The notes beneath the pieces are model-generated. The model ran no database searches and was not told where the DNA came from. It saw only the letters and a program-made list of their open reading frames with translations. A stretch of 64,000 bases of DNA from Hofstenia miamia (Eukaryota > Xenacoelomorpha > Acoela): the NCBI GenBank assembly GCA_004352715.1, contig SCFE01000002.1, forward strand, positions 5,630,896 to 5,694,895, in the 5' to 3' direction. Each line of letters starts with the position of its first letter. Position 1 is the first letter of the stretch. Positions 48,628 through 61,310 of this stretch are shown here, one piece after another. Both the position numbers and the translations under genes were made by a program.

Positions 48628-51600
48628 TAGACCAATGCACTAAAACTCAAGATGAATAAAATTTAGCGTAAACCATTTTTCTTTAGATAGATTATTATTT
48701 ACTATATTCTTTATGTACCACAATACAAATCATATTTTAATTAATATGTGAGTAATATTTTCTTTGTAGTGCAATCTGCATGATAATACAATCCCAAATA
48801 TTAAATAAAGTGCACACCTGAATATGAGGTAAGTTTCAACTAAGCAATATTTGTGTTGAATAAATCACTACAGGTGATTTATTAAATTCAAATACTAATG
48901 GTTACGGAAAATCTCTCTTTAATGGTTTTCTCAGTAAATAGTGAGAGAGTGAAATTATAAAAACCAATACATTACTGTTCAATATTAGTGTATTTTTTTG
49001 AATAGAATTCCACTTAAAGTAGATAGAGGACCATTTTTATTCAATTTTATGATATATGGAATTTGAGTGGTTTGCTACCTGCAGATCCTAAATTTGAGGT
49101 AGAATCTTTGTACATATACCTTAACACGCAATAAATGGATTCTTAAAATATCATATCCCTCGAAAATACCCTAGTAACTAATTTAGCAAAGCAGACGTTG
49201 GTTTCAAACATGTTTCCTGAAAGTCCGACAGGTGTTTAAATTTTTTTAACGTTTTATATTTGACCAATTCTTGTTAACATCAGCGACTATATTAAATACA
49301 GAATTTTTAGGTTTCTTTAGTAAATTTTTAATGTTATTCTTTTTGATTGCGCAAAAATATCTTAATTCTAATTTCGAATTGATAAAACTTTGTCATTTCT
49401 AATTGTATATTCCTGAAATTTGGCCTGACAGCTTATTAGATGCTCCTCTTTTATGTTTGTTTCTAGTGTTTTACTATTATTGAGAAAATTCAAGAAAATA
49501 TACTTTAACATAAGTAATTACATTTAAAAATTGTCTGATTGTTTAAAATGGTTCATTTTTTTATTAAATCAAGATGGATAAAAAATCAAAAGCTAGAATT
49601 GTTAGTATATTTATTCATTTTGATCAGTAATTAAAGTTTGTGAGAGCAGTATGAAAATCAGCACGGAAATTTTCGGATTGGTGGCAATTCTGAATTCTCA
49701 TTTGCATAATTAATGCAAAAAAATGGCATAATTTATTCGAAAGGTTCAACAAACGAAATGTAATACAATTCCTAAGTGAATAAAAATGTTGTTAATCAAG
49801 CAATAACTGTCAATGCATTCTGTTGTATTGCAGACCAATATCAAAATAACAGCGTCAAGAAATTAATATTCTGTCATTTTCCAATTATTCATGAAAGACA
49901 CCATTTGGACAGTTTAAGTAAATTGCTTAATGATAGCAATTTCTTGGTTAGCACTTTTCACTGTTCTAGTTCTGAAATTTGAGCATTTTGTAAATTTAAA
50001 AAGTTTCATGGTATCAGTCTTTAAAGAGAAGGGGAATTGAAAACGGAAAACGCAATGATAACTCACCGTAAAAGACGAAAAATGTGTGGAGTAACTAGCA
50101 AAGAGTACAGAATATCGAAATTAGTCATGAATAGCAAGATGGAATTTCACAGTAAAATTAAGCAGGAAACATTCTCTGAATGTACCAGTGTTGCATATGC
50201 CACTTTCAGGTTAATTTTGATGGTGCTGCAATGATTAAAAATAGATTCCTTGATGCTATTAAAGAATTAATGGAAATGCAACCTGCTAGGAAAGATTTTG
50301 GGTTTCAACGAAACACTTCTACCCACTATTCAAACATGGCAACCATAGTAATAAATCTTGATTTAGCAATAACGGAATTAGCATTTGATTAATAATTGGT
50401 ATATTGTCAAACTACAGCCATAGGCTTGGATCGTAGGATTCTGAACAGCAAGAAGCATATTATTGCGAACGAGGATATTGTTGTTCGTAAAAGCTTTGAT
50501 ATATGGCTGTTCATTTTACCACTATTGTCTAATACGGAAAATCAAGCTTGAGGCGTTGTTTATTTCACTCATGTTAAGCAACGACATCTAGAGAGCAACC
50601 TACCAAAATATGAAGGCAAAAACCTGAAGAAATTAATTACCATGATGGTGCTTAAGCTCAAATTATACTTGTGCGGTATATTTTTAAAATTTTTGAAATA
50701 AATTTCCGCCCAAATTATGCATAAAAACATATTGAACACCCTTTTAAGTCATTATCATTGGGAATAACAGTATGGAATTGAAACATTAAGAAAATTACGT
50801 CGTTGTTTTAGGCTGATATCTTGACTAGTTTCTTCTCACTAATTCACGACATTTCTTTGATCAATATGCAGATGCATATTTTTTAAAAATATTTTTAAAA
50901 ATATTTTAAGTGACGAAATTATCCTTTCTGGTGTAGCATAAGTTAAGGTCAATCCAAGATAATAGATGTCATTTTCGCGAAGATTAAGTTAACGTTACTG
51001 GAGTTAATTTTAGTGAATAAATTTATATTTTACGAACGAATTACAAATTAGTCCAAAAATATATCCACTTAAGACAATCGAAAAACATAGTTCATGCTTA
51101 ATAATATTCAAAATCAAAACTGACCTTGTCTAAATAAAGAATTAAAATTGACGATATGCGTTATTTGACAGTAAAGCAAATAATCAAATTAATAATTTTA
51201 ATCAATTTAATAAATTATATTTGTGTAACAAAGTCTTTTTAAGAAGAAACAATTGTATAAAACAATAATTCAAGTTGGGTTGTCAGAATTTGCTTAGAAC
51301 CTTATAGATAAAAAAGCTTCCTCAAGATTAATTTGAATGTGATGATACACAACTTATTTTATATCCTTTTTGATTCTCTTAATTCCAATGCTACATTAAG
51401 GATTAATTGAATTGAATTAGGAAAACACTATTTGCTTTGTTGGGCTTTTGAAAGTGATTATTAGCTCTAAGTAAGGCATTATTTGCAAAAGAATCAAACC
51501 AAATTCTTGGATTGGTATTTTTTTCTATATCAGTAATCTTCAAACCAATATTAAGAATCCTTGCATGAGCATTTCATCTTTTGATGATAAAAGCAGTTGT

Positions 51601-52131
51601 TTATTAAAGTGTAAAAGGCGGACTGAGAACGCATTACACTATAATTCATAATAATATTCAAATAAATGTTTTAATGTGTATATAACAATGCTATTGCCTG
51701 ACAGATTTAATATTGATATTAATAACTCATTAATGCATTATTGGTGCAAAGGATCTGTATTTTGATTTAAGGATTACTGATGCTGAAAGTTTACAAGTGA
51801 AGCTTAAGTTTTCTTTGCTAAATATATATATATATATTTTAATATATATATAATATATTACAATTCATAATATAACATTGGCTGTTATCATTGGACTGTT
51901 TGTGGAAAACATGTGGTATTTGTGACCATTGATGCCATCAGGGGCCCATTGGTGGACAATTTGCAGCATTACTGGCAACTTTTGTAATAAATAATCACTT
52001 GTAAATATAGAAAGGAATTGAAAAAAGCCTTTTCAAATATTTAATTTGTGAAAAATTATAATGACCTGATTAGTGAATTTTCAAAATAATTTATTCATTA
52101 GTATTTGGACAACTTAAAAAAAACTGTTACG
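48628..52131. other. Region upstream of CP2 gene, no gene called
   Basis: Broken plus-strand frames at 49776-50700 have some protein-like segments (for example DNA around 50230-50390), but three frames alternate and no domain is recognised. It may be a decayed ORF of unknown type. (TA)n lies near 51820-51850. Confidence 0.4.
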
Positions 52132-52140
52132 TAAAAAAGA

Positions 52141-53031
52141 GGTTGGTACATTTTTCGACTGTACAAATATTGCAAAATTAACTACAAAAATTCAAAACAA
52201 CTGCATGAATATTGCAATTACATATTATGTGTACAATAGACTTGTTTGGGACAACAGAAAAGGGACATAACTTTAATTTATTAAAGATTTCACAAAGAGC
52301 ACCCTTTTTTGAAATCATTTATATTATATTATTCTTCTTATTGGAATTAATGATGAGATATGAACTGCTCAGGGCTGATGTGGAAGCGCTGCCAACTTCT
52401 ATGTTGTTGTTTTATATACATTCAGATTATTTAATGTCCACAAAATATACTTACCATTCATTCTTTAAATGAAGTTAAGGAGCATCTAGCAACTCAGCCA
52501 AAGTACAAGAATTGTCACTTCCTTATACAATGAAAGAGCTGCTTTATTATTTGAAAGTAGACTATTTAGATACAGAACATGTTTAAACAACAATGAATAA
52601 TTTGAATCCAATTTCACAGGTTCAGATCTGGGATTTTAGTTTGATATGTATCCATATAAATGTTTTGATCCTAGCTCACTACATAATTTACCAAAGACAG
52701 CATCATAGACGTAGGATAAAAAATTTTATGTAAAGGCACAATTTTACTCAATATTATGGTTTAAAAAGGAGTTCTTAGTGAACATATAATATTGTAGCAT
52801 CTGCCGTTCAATGTGTGCCAATCTATGCTAAGTTTATTGGCTATGATTTGTTTTACAACACTACTAAATCACAATATTATTCCAATACAAATAGTAATTT
52901 CAATTGGTTAATAATTAAATAATTTTACTTTAATCACTATGGTTACAAATTCTATATCAATATTCATGCAGTAGTTTTAAATTTTTGTAGTTCATTTTGT
53001 GATATTTAAGCAGTCAAAAAATGTACCAACC
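52141..53031. mobile_element. Mutator-like element (891 bp) with 9-bp TSD
   Basis: The ends GGTTGGTACATTTTTCGACT (left) and the reverse complement of the right end GGTTGGTACATTTTTTGACT begin inverted repeats that stay alignable for about 75-80 bp. Both sides are flanked by an exact 9-bp duplication TAAAAAAGA (52132-52140 and 53032-53040). Long inverted repeats with a 9-bp duplication are the hallmark of Mutator/MULE elements. An 86-codon hydrophobic frame at 52212-52472 is not a recognisable transposase, so the element is non-autonomous. Confidence 0.85.
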
Positions 53032-53499
53032 TAAAAAAGATACATTTGAGAAAAATAGATTTTTCACAATTTTTCAATTAATTTTAAAATTTTAAATTTT
53101 TGTTTAATTTGGTAGATTCTTATGCTTTTTGTTATCATTTATAAACAAGGAATTCATTTAGATTTTTAACAGATGTGTGCATTGAATATGCTTGACAGTA
53201 CCTATTGTACTGTAGATATTGTTCTACCTTTGTTGGGTTTGTCTTTGTTTAAACAGCAATTATGTTTGAACAGCTTAGCAATATTAATTTGAATATAAAA
53301 ATAATAATGCTAAAACAGTATTGTTTTTTATTCATAAAAAATAATCAAAAAGCAGCCTAATGTGACATTGTTGAAGCAACATTGTTTTGACTAATGAAAT
53401 GGTACAATTTCAATGTTAGAACAAATTTGTTTTTGATGCATAAAACAACAACAAAAAAAACACAAAACATTGCTGTTTTGACCTTAAATTGTTATTTGG

Positions 53500-53524
53500 G
53501 TATATATATATATATATAAACATN

Positions 53525-53556
<32 letters not shown>
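53500..53556. repeat. (TA)n microsatellite with one N
   Basis: TA dinucleotide tract broken at 53520-53525, with an unknown base at 53524. Confidence 0.9.
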
Positions 53557-53559
<3 letters not shown>

Positions 53560-53755
53560 GTCTGTCAAAAGAAATTTGATTTTTAAACTAACAAAAAAAT
53601 TCAACCTATCACAGAAAAGATGATGAAATATTCGTCATTTTATAACTATATACAGGGAATTTAAGACATGCATAACCATTTTGTTATTTTTCAAGTACTT
53701 TTTAACTTTAGACATGGATTTAGACTCTAGATGGTAAATATTAAAACTATGCTAC

Positions 53756-54513
53756 TGTAGAATCACTGGGGTGTGATTCTAGCAAACTCAAAGAGAATAC
53801 AGTTCAAACTATTTCTATTTACAAATGCTTTGTTCTTTTTATATACAAGGTTATTTACAATATTTACAAATATTACAACTACCAGTCACTAACAAGAAAA
53901 GTGCGAGGTCTGGCTGATAAATAGTAACAACTACCAGCGATGCTACATGCCGCCCCAGGCCAGACTCAGCGACTTTTCTTGTGTGCCCAATGGCGGAGGA
54001 TTTGGCCCAAAAGGATCCATTCGACAGCTCTTCACTCAAACATGCAAAAACTAAGGCGTAGGCTTGTCTGACTCCTATCGATTGCGTTAATCTTGTGGAG
54101 AGGCATCCGATTTAACCATTGAAACCATGTCCATCACCAATTGTGGCCAGCAATGACTGGGAACAGCAGATTAAAAACCATCTTTGCAGCATCATTACAA
54201 ACTCCTCACTCAAACACGCAAAACTAAGGCGTAGGCTTGGCTGACTCCTATTGATTGGGTTCATATTGCAGAGAGGCAATGGAATGTTCTGCATCACATC
54301 AGGGTCCTGTCACGGTCGCCATGTAGAATCACTGGGGTGTGATTCTAGCAAACTCAAAGAGAATACAGTTCAAACTATTTCTATTTACAAATGCTTTTTT
54401 CTTTTTATATACAAGGTTATTTACAATATTTACAAATATTACAACTACCAGTCACTAACAAGAAAAGCGTGAGGTCTGGCCGATAAATAGTAACAACTAC
54501 CAGCAATGCTACA
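53756..54513 (-). mobile_element. Complete miniature LTR element (TRIM-like, 758 bp)
   Basis: Two 192-bp LTRs (54322-54513 as the 5' copy and 53756-53947 as the 3' copy on this strand) start with TG, end with CA and differ at only a handful of positions. They flank a 374-bp internal region. The target duplication is CTAC on both sides (53752-53755 and 54514-54517). Directly after the 5' LTR comes TGGCGACCGTGACAGGAC, a textbook primer-binding site whose complement ends in CCA and has a tRNA-Arg-like acceptor. The internal region holds two direct copies of a block containing ACTAAGGCGTAGGCTTG. There is no gag or pol, so it depends on proteins from elsewhere. Confidence 0.9.
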
Positions 54514-54639
54514 CTACAATAATGGAGACAGTGCAAAAGCAGCATTACATGCTTCACCCTCTAAATTTACTCAATCACCCCCAGTGGTTATTTGATGAAT
54601 GTTACTCCCAATCTTTTTCTTCTGCATGATGCTATCTTG

Positions 54640-55456
54640 CCACATTTAGACCCACAGGTGGCGGAGATTGAACAGCTCAAAGAAGCTCTCTTACAACAAA
54701 CCATGATGTGAGCCAATTATGAGTGATGTATTGATTCTTTGGAGGCTGAACTACTGCTACAAGCCTCTGAATCATTGCAGAGGGAGAAAAGACTAATCAA
54801 TGCTATCACTTCTCTGGAATTGCAGATTCAGAATCTCACCCATTCACCCTCTGTGCCTCTGTAAGTGTCCTACCAGGAGACTGCACCTCCTCACCAGCCT
54901 CCTACCCTGTCCAGAATCTCAGAGTATGTGACTCATAATGTTCTTAACAAAGCCCTTGATGCCTCTAGTAATCATTTTACTAATATTCTTATTCAACTTG
55001 TGTCAGCACACCTCCCTGGTGCCTCCACTGTGCATACCACCAATCCTTTGATGCCTAAATTTGTAATGCCAGCTACTTCTTTCACAAGCTGCAGTCTAAC
55101 ATTTACACAATCTGCTTTAACCCAAGTGTCAAACTACTCAAGATGTTGCTGTTGCTCAGTTTCCCACATATTTGCAGGGCTTTGACTACAATTAATGCAT
55201 GATGCTGGACAAAGAAATTAAAACTGATTATCAATTACTCATTGGTTATTTTGAAGATAATTATTATGCCCCACACATTAAACATCAATATAAAACTCTG
55301 CTTTGTGAGCTTTCCTTCAAGAAAGGGGACAATGTCCATACATACATAACTCAAGTTGAAAGGTTATTTTGCCTCAGTAAACATACACCTGAATATTTGA
55401 AGCATGATCTGTTTTCCTATATTTATTGGGGATTTCCATTCTGCCCTACAAAATGA
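54640..55456 (+). pseudogene. Gypsy gag with coiled-coil start
   Basis: Early frame VAEIEQLKEALLQQTMM and EAELLLQASESLQREKRLIN is heptad-like and coiled-coil forming. It is followed by frames 54865-55185 and 55199-55456 containing MLDKEIKTDYQLLIGYFEDN and VHTYITQVERLF, typical of gag capsid. There is no zinc knuckle: gag stops near 55456 and the protease tail follows at once, so the nucleocapsid and protease active site appear deleted. Confidence 0.65.
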
Positions 55457-56885
55457 TCTTAGGAAATGACTTCCTGGAGTGTAATGCTTGTGTCATTGAC
55501 TATGTGAAGAACACAATTTTGATTTGAGAAATCAAGGTTCCACAGGAGTTGACCACCACTCCTGGTGATGGTTGCAGGGCAAAGGGGAAGTATTTCCCCA
55601 GCATCCATTTTTTGCATGATTTGTGCCACATCAAAATTGGGCAACATGTGTTACTGTTTTAAATAGTTCAACTTTTCTGGTCTGGTTGGACCCTACTACT
55701 TTGGAAATTATTGCTACAACTACCTGATTAGAGCACAGAACAGCTGCTTGTTTGCCAATTTTTACAGCCATCCATGATCTCAGTGAGCTTTCTGACACTG
55801 TCTGGATTCCTACTGTTTTCTCTAAGATGCATCTACATCTCAGTTCTGAGGAATGTGAGCCACTGATTATGTTGCTGCATATGCAAAACAAAGTTTTCAA
55901 CTATGGATCAATCAGCATAGGTCAAGCTGTTGTTGAACAGCTCTTGATTGAAACCAAGCATGATAGACCTATATGCCTGCCAGTTCAGAGAGTGCCTGAA
56001 AGTCTTAAGGATGACTATGAGTAAATACTCAATGCTCAAAAGTGAAATTATTCAGAGCAGCAATAGTCCTTACACTGAGCCTACTGTTTTTATCAAACAA
56101 GGTGATAAGTATTGTCTGTGCATCACCTTCCAGAAGCTCAATGATATAACTATCAAGGATGAATATCCACTTCTGTGGAATGAGGCTCTGTTATTTGATG
56201 CAAGCTGCTACAACTTTTCTCCTGCCTAGACCTTTGTAAGGCCTACTGGCAGGTCCTGATGGAGCTGGCTGATATTTCAAAAAAAGCTTTCATTGCACTA
56301 TATGGCCTGTTCAAGTGGAAATACAGAGCCTTTGGACTCTGTAATGCCCCAGCTACCTTTCAATGCTATGTCACCTGCGTCTTGAAGAATGGAGCCAACA
56401 TGTTAGAACTTGGCATTTCCACATAAATGGATGATATATTTGTTGCAAGTAACACATTTGGTGAACACATTGAGAAATTGAACCAGATGCTTACCATCCT
56501 TGATGAAGCCAGTCTGCACATCAACAGTAACAAGTGTGTGCTCATGCAGCAACAAATTACTTTTCTTGGAAGGGTCATAGAACCTGGTAAAATTTCAATT
56601 AAGCATGATGCAAAAGACTATTTTGATTGAATAGAAACACAATACTGAAAGGGTGTGCAGAGGCTCATGGGCTTTCTATACTACTACAGAGCTTTTATCC
56701 CTGAGCTAACTAACAAAACAAAGCACATCTCACACCTGCTGAAATTAAACATCAAGTTTAAATGGACCCAGTCTGAACAGGAGGAACTGGACATAGTGAA
56801 GCTGAAACTTAGGAAGATCCCCAGCCTGAATATTTCCATTGCACCTAGGAGTTCATTGTCAACTGTGATGCCAGTGCAGTTGTGA
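55453..56885 (+). pseudogene. Protease tail and reverse transcriptase
   Basis: MILGNDFLECNACVIDY near 55453 is the C-terminal protease signature (ILG.DFL). RT follows in several frames: SNSPYTEPTVFI and CITFQKLNDITIKDEYPL near 56070-56175, LDLCKAYWQVLM near 56225, FGLCNAPATFQ near 56333-56365, and MDDIFVAS near 56427, where the residue before MDD is a stop instead of Tyr. FLGRVIEPGKI and MGFLYYYRAFIPELTNKT (thumb and connection) end at 56885. FGLCNAPATFQ is diagnostic of Ty3/gypsy. It is inactive. Confidence 0.85.
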
Positions 56886-57240
56886 CCAGTGGTGTACTTA
56901 TCCAGATGATAGAGGGCATGGAGAGCCCCATCCAGTATTTCAGCATAAAGTTACAGAAGGCTGAGTGAAGCTATGGTGCTAAAAAGTCAAATATGCTGGC
57001 TCTGCTGGAGAGTTTTAAGAAGTTCCACTTTTTAATCCTTGGTTGAGCCTCTGTGGTGAAAACAGACAACAGTGCCCTATGTGGCTGAAGAAATTCTCTT
57101 GCAACAAATCAAACAGCATAGCATGATGGATTGAGTACTTGAATAATTTCACTTTCTCTATCCAGCATCACCCTGGGAGGCTTTATCTCAACTCAGATTT
57201 TTGGACTGCCCTCCTGATCTATGAATGTGATCTAGAGAAA
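56860..57240 (+). pseudogene. Gypsy RNase H domain
   Basis: After the RT connection, frames give VTSGVLIQM, PIQYFSIKLQKAE, SYGAKKSNMLALLESFKKF and VKTDNSAL. These are the D-A-S / S.KL...E..Y / E..A / TD steps of the retrotransposon RNase H fold. Stops interrupt it repeatedly. Confidence 0.65.
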
Positions 57241-57579
57241 CCTCCTGGAGAGAAGACAACTTTTGCCTTCATACCTCTAAATAAATACAAGCCCTCCCAG
57301 AGATAAGTGCTGATCACCATGGCAAAGTTATCCTGCTGGTTTTGATTAAAGAGGAGATTATGGAAGAGGAAATTGTTTCATGTCAGCAATATGACAAAGT
57401 TTTATGAGAAATTATTCAGAGGCTGAGGAATCCTATCTACCCTCTTAGCCCAGTTGAGAATGGCTACTTTAAGAGTTACAATTGGAAAGTAAACAAAAAG
57501 GGCTTGCTCTACTCCAAAAACTGTAATAACCACCTCACAGTACCTGAGGCTTCCATTGTGATCTGGTCTGATGAATCCA

Positions 57580-58660
57580 TGAGCATGGGCATCTAGGAAT
57601 CATCCAAATGAAAAGAACATTTAGTAATTGCTATGGCACAATTGGCATTCATGCTGCTGTTCTCAATGTAATTGACAAATGTGAGACTTGCCTGCTGCAA
57701 GGAACTGACCATTCTTCCAAGCAATAAGCTGAGCTGCAGAGTTGTGCAGCCAAACAAACAAAGTTGTCCACATGGACTTGGAGAATCTGTCTTGTGATAA
57801 GGAAGGGTATCAGTACCTGTTAGACATGATTGATCATTTCATGAAATATGCAAGATTGGTCCCCTTGGACAGCACCACTGCTGAGATTGTTGGTGAAAAG
57901 ATTGTGAAAGAATGTGTGCTCAAACTTGGCCTAATGGAGTGGTTAATTTCAGATCACATTCATCAGTTTGATAATTGCCTCATGGAGACCCTCATGCACA
58001 AGTTTATGACTGCATATGATCCACTGTTGAATGGCATAGTGGAACAATTGAACCATACCTTAATCTAATTTATTCAAGTTACTCTCTCTAGAGCTACCAG
58101 GAGAAACTGGAAATGGGTTGTCAAAGCCATAGATTATTTTTATAATACAGCTGTCCATTCTACAACAAAGGTGAGTGTATTAAAAGCCATATTTGGTCAT
58201 GAGGCAAGCATGCCTCTGTCTATTATGAACCTGGAATATCATAAACTTAGCTTTGAGTGATATGTTGATCATATGCTGCATGAGATGCAGGAAGTTCACT
58301 TTGCTATCTGTCACAACACAAACCAGTCAGTAGTATGCCAGAAGCACAACTTTAATCAGAAACTGTATGGTGAACTACATAAGCAAGGAAATAAGGTCTT
58401 TGCCTACTTCCCCCACCAAATCATGGATCAAAACCAGGTACATAAGCTTGCCACAAATTGGCAGGGTTCATTTACAATTACTAAAGAGCTTTTAAAGCTA
58501 TTGAAAACATAGTTATTGATAACAACAGTAAATTTATGCTAGTTGACAACAGTATTGATGAGTTTGAGACTTATAATATCTTGACTGAGTGTGAGGAAGA
58601 CAATCTCACCAAAAGTGAATTGGATAATGATTTAGTAAATAGTAGCAAAAGTACTGCTAC
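57580..58660 (+). pseudogene. Gypsy integrase (decayed)
   Basis: A broken HHCC zinc region near 57580-57720 (CETCL) is followed by the catalytic core in frame 57742-58068: HMDLENLS, YLLDMIDHFMKYARLVPLDS, then LISDHIHQFDN, NGIVEQLNHTLI. The C-terminal part is YFYNTAVHSTTKVSVLKAIF, HNTNQSVVCQKHNFNQKLYG and KLATNWQGSFTI. The core Asp residues are visible, but stops fall after HTLI and elsewhere. Compared with the copy at 63 kb, Arg codons with CpG have become Gln or stop codons here. Confidence 0.8.
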
Positions 58661-58939
58661 CTGAATATTGCCTAAATGCAGGGTATGTGATAAAAATTAT
58701 ATTAACCCATAAGAGTGGGACTTAAATTTCATCTCTTTGTTTAGTAACCAAGCTCAAATAGATGAAACAACAGGAGAATCAACTGCCAAAACAGAGACAA
58801 ATGAGACAGCAGCCTAACAAACCCCACTCAGATGGAACAAGATGCAAGATATCCATGATACCAGCAGAGGAGAGCTGCACAACAAAATGAGGGAGACATG
58901 GAGAGGACACTGCATCCAGTTCTTGTGACTATGTAGGGA

Positions 58940-61310
58940 AACAACACTCCTTACATGAGCAAGAGTAGCAAACTTCCAGAGACTTTCATGTTCATTTCTC
59001 TAACATTGTAAATATTAAATCACCCCAGAGTGATTTGATAACCCACTTGAGCCCTGGCTCTTTGTCTGTCAATTCAGCTAGTGTCTGGTCAGGGAAGGAT
59101 GAAGATAGAAAAAGAAGATATTTAATGTCAGAGACAAAGTTTGGCACTTGCTTAAGGCTGATCAAAGTCCTGAAATCAAATGACCTACTATCAACATCTG
59201 AAGCCCTATATCACAGTATTCCTGATCTGTAAAATGCATCTTAGCTGAGTTATGCTTGTCACACTATATGCAGGATAGGCAGAATTTTGCAGAGCCCATC
59301 TGGGTTCTCACCATTTTCTTGACTCAGGAACCACTATTACAGTTGCCTTTAGATAAAGCAACCCACAAAAAGCTAGCCAAGTGCTGTGTGCATGAGATTT
59401 CCATCTGCCCAGTCTCCTGGAAAGTTAAAAATTGGTTGCTTCATTCTTGCTCACTTCCTGCATTGCTTGGAAAGACCAAAAGGGCAATGGAAAGATTTGA
59501 AAAATATTATGCTAGACTAGTGGGTCCCAGTAGACCCAGGGGATGTCTATCATCAGCTATGATCACCAATAAAATTGTGATCACCTTCTCCAACTTAAAA
59601 ATCTTTTTGGACACCTTATGTAAATACATGTGGGGAGCCACTACAGACACTAAGTTCCCATACTTCAATTCTGAATATGCACAGCTTTGCATGTAAGTAT
59701 GGGTCCACAACACAGTTTTGAGAATTGTTACAACACCATAACATGCTGAACAAGACAGAGATCTTTCTCAACCTAAAATGCCTAATCTATCCCAAGTGTG
59801 GGTACAGCTGCTTGTTGAAACTCAACATTGTGCTACAAGAGATGGTGAGATCATCCCTCTCTTAGTCCTTGAGCAAGCAATGTGCTCTCCCAAGCAGTTT
59901 ACTGCAAGGAAGACCTTCTAGCCTCATCTGCTGTCAACCTTGAAAAGTTATCAGGCTCTTCAATACCCCCACAACCCACACCTACTTGGTCAATCATAGA
60001 AAATGAGAGAATTCTTTCTATTGAGCATAAGCCAGAGGAGTTTGCCAAAAACTTATCTTTCATGGAACAAGTAATTGAGGCAAACCAAGAGAATGATATC
60101 TTTGGATAGATGAAGTGGTGTCTAATGAAAATGTTCTCAAAGGAAGAGTAGGTGCTCCTACAATCACCTGGGCAACAACTAGCCTTTGACATAGAGTGCA
60201 TCACTGCCTGCATCAAAATCTCCTCCAAACAAGTTGATAAGTTATGCAAGCAAGCCCTATGCAATATGTTCTGGGACACAATCAGAGATGCTAAGATCAA
60301 TTACCCCAGTTACCATCAGAACTGCAGTACTAATTAAGAAAGTAGAGCTCAATCAATTTGAGACTAATGCTGAAAATCAAAATCTATTATGCATCCCACC
60401 ACTGTGTATTATGATTCTGCTGATACTACCATCATGGGGAGTTCACAAGGGATGAAAGAAGGTGTCTGCACACCAGCCTTAAAACTTAACTATGCCTCTA
60501 CCTCTGCTGAAGTGACTAAATCAATGCAGTCTGCTGAGTATAAGGAAGTTAGGGACAAGCTACTAGTAGGCAGGAAACTGGAACACATCTTAATCAATGG
60601 AAAATTAATGATCAAGGATATTTTTCAAAAGGACAACCTCTTTATGTTCAGCTAAAGAAAATCCACAACAAGATTATGCAGTTGGATCCTCTAGTCTTAA
60701 TATTATTTCAAGCATCAGGAGACTTGATGAAGATAGATAATGTAGAGATGATCACACACTATTACAATATGACAAAATGAATAGAGATTATCACTATGTT
60801 ATGAGTCAAAGTATCAGACCTAGAAGAAATTATTTTATAACAAGTCACAGAGTTCTGTTCTTTGTTTATGGACCATGCTATGCAAATGGGGTCATTATGA
60901 GAAATCTTCACCCACTTTTATCTGACAACACAGATTAGTGCAGATGACACCCATACCTCAGACACTCATATGCTTATGACACTTTGGTCACTTTAAAGGG
61001 ACTCTGTCTCTACAAACACTTCTACAACAAACTAAGACACAACTGCACTATTAGCTCATGGTTGCCCAAGATTTGATTCTTCTGTCTCTGTGACAAAACA
61101 GTTACTCAAAATGAAGTGCTAATGCAGATTACCAAGCAGCCCCAATGTGCTAAAGTTACTAATTGGGATAATGTCCTAGGAGCCAAAATGGTAGAGGAAA
61201 TTCAAAAGTTGCTCTTGGGTCCACCTGTTCAGTTACTGCCAAAAATTAGTCAAGCAAGGAGGCATATATAGTCACTCAGTGCCATCAATTTTCAATTTTA
61301 ATTAACTTTG
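58940..61310 (+). pseudogene. Unrecognised decayed coding block downstream of integrase
   Basis: About 2.3 kb of plus-strand sequence with coding texture. Frames 59035-59232 and 59256-59696 are followed by one frame (59882-60655) interrupted by only a few stops, then another (about 60660-61300) whose stops are mainly TGA/TAA. Segments include SVWSGKDEDRKRRYLMSE, KATHKKLAKCCVHEISICPV, AMERFEKYYARLVGPSRPRG, SSAEYKEVRD-type text near 60530 and LEHILINGKLMIKDIF. I recognise no RT, transposase, recombinase or envelope features. It shares the CpG-free character of the neighbouring gypsy element. It may be an extra ORF of that element or an independent mobile element. Confidence 0.4.

Larger units (their letters stand above)
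54518..58870 (+). mobile_element. Decayed Ty3/gypsy element (gag-pol)
   Basis: Plus-strand remnants run in the Metaviridae order: gag, end of protease, reverse transcriptase, RNase H, integrase. Stops and frameshifts are frequent. LTRs for this copy were not identified; its 5' side abuts the miniature LTR element. The block is GC-richer than the rest of the window yet almost free of CpG, and stop codons such as TGA and TAG often sit where CGA or CAG/CGG could have been. The integrase part is homologous to the open copy at 63016-63769. Confidence 0.85.

Noticed and set aside
49776-50400. Possible gene upstream of CP2
   Set aside because: Three short frames in different phases without splice sites that join them and without a recognised domain.
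53851-54039. Minus-strand 62-codon frame in the miniature LTR element
   Set aside because: It spans the LTR-internal border and has no retroelement motif, so it is not a real product.
59899-60300. 133-codon minus-strand frame
   Set aside because: It overlaps a plus-strand frame with better protein texture in the same phase as its neighbours. Loss of CpG also removes few minus-strand stops, so it is a shadow.
58940-61310. Envelope gene of an errantivirus-like element
   Set aside because: The position fits, but no signal peptide, cleavage site, fusion segment or membrane anchor could be seen.
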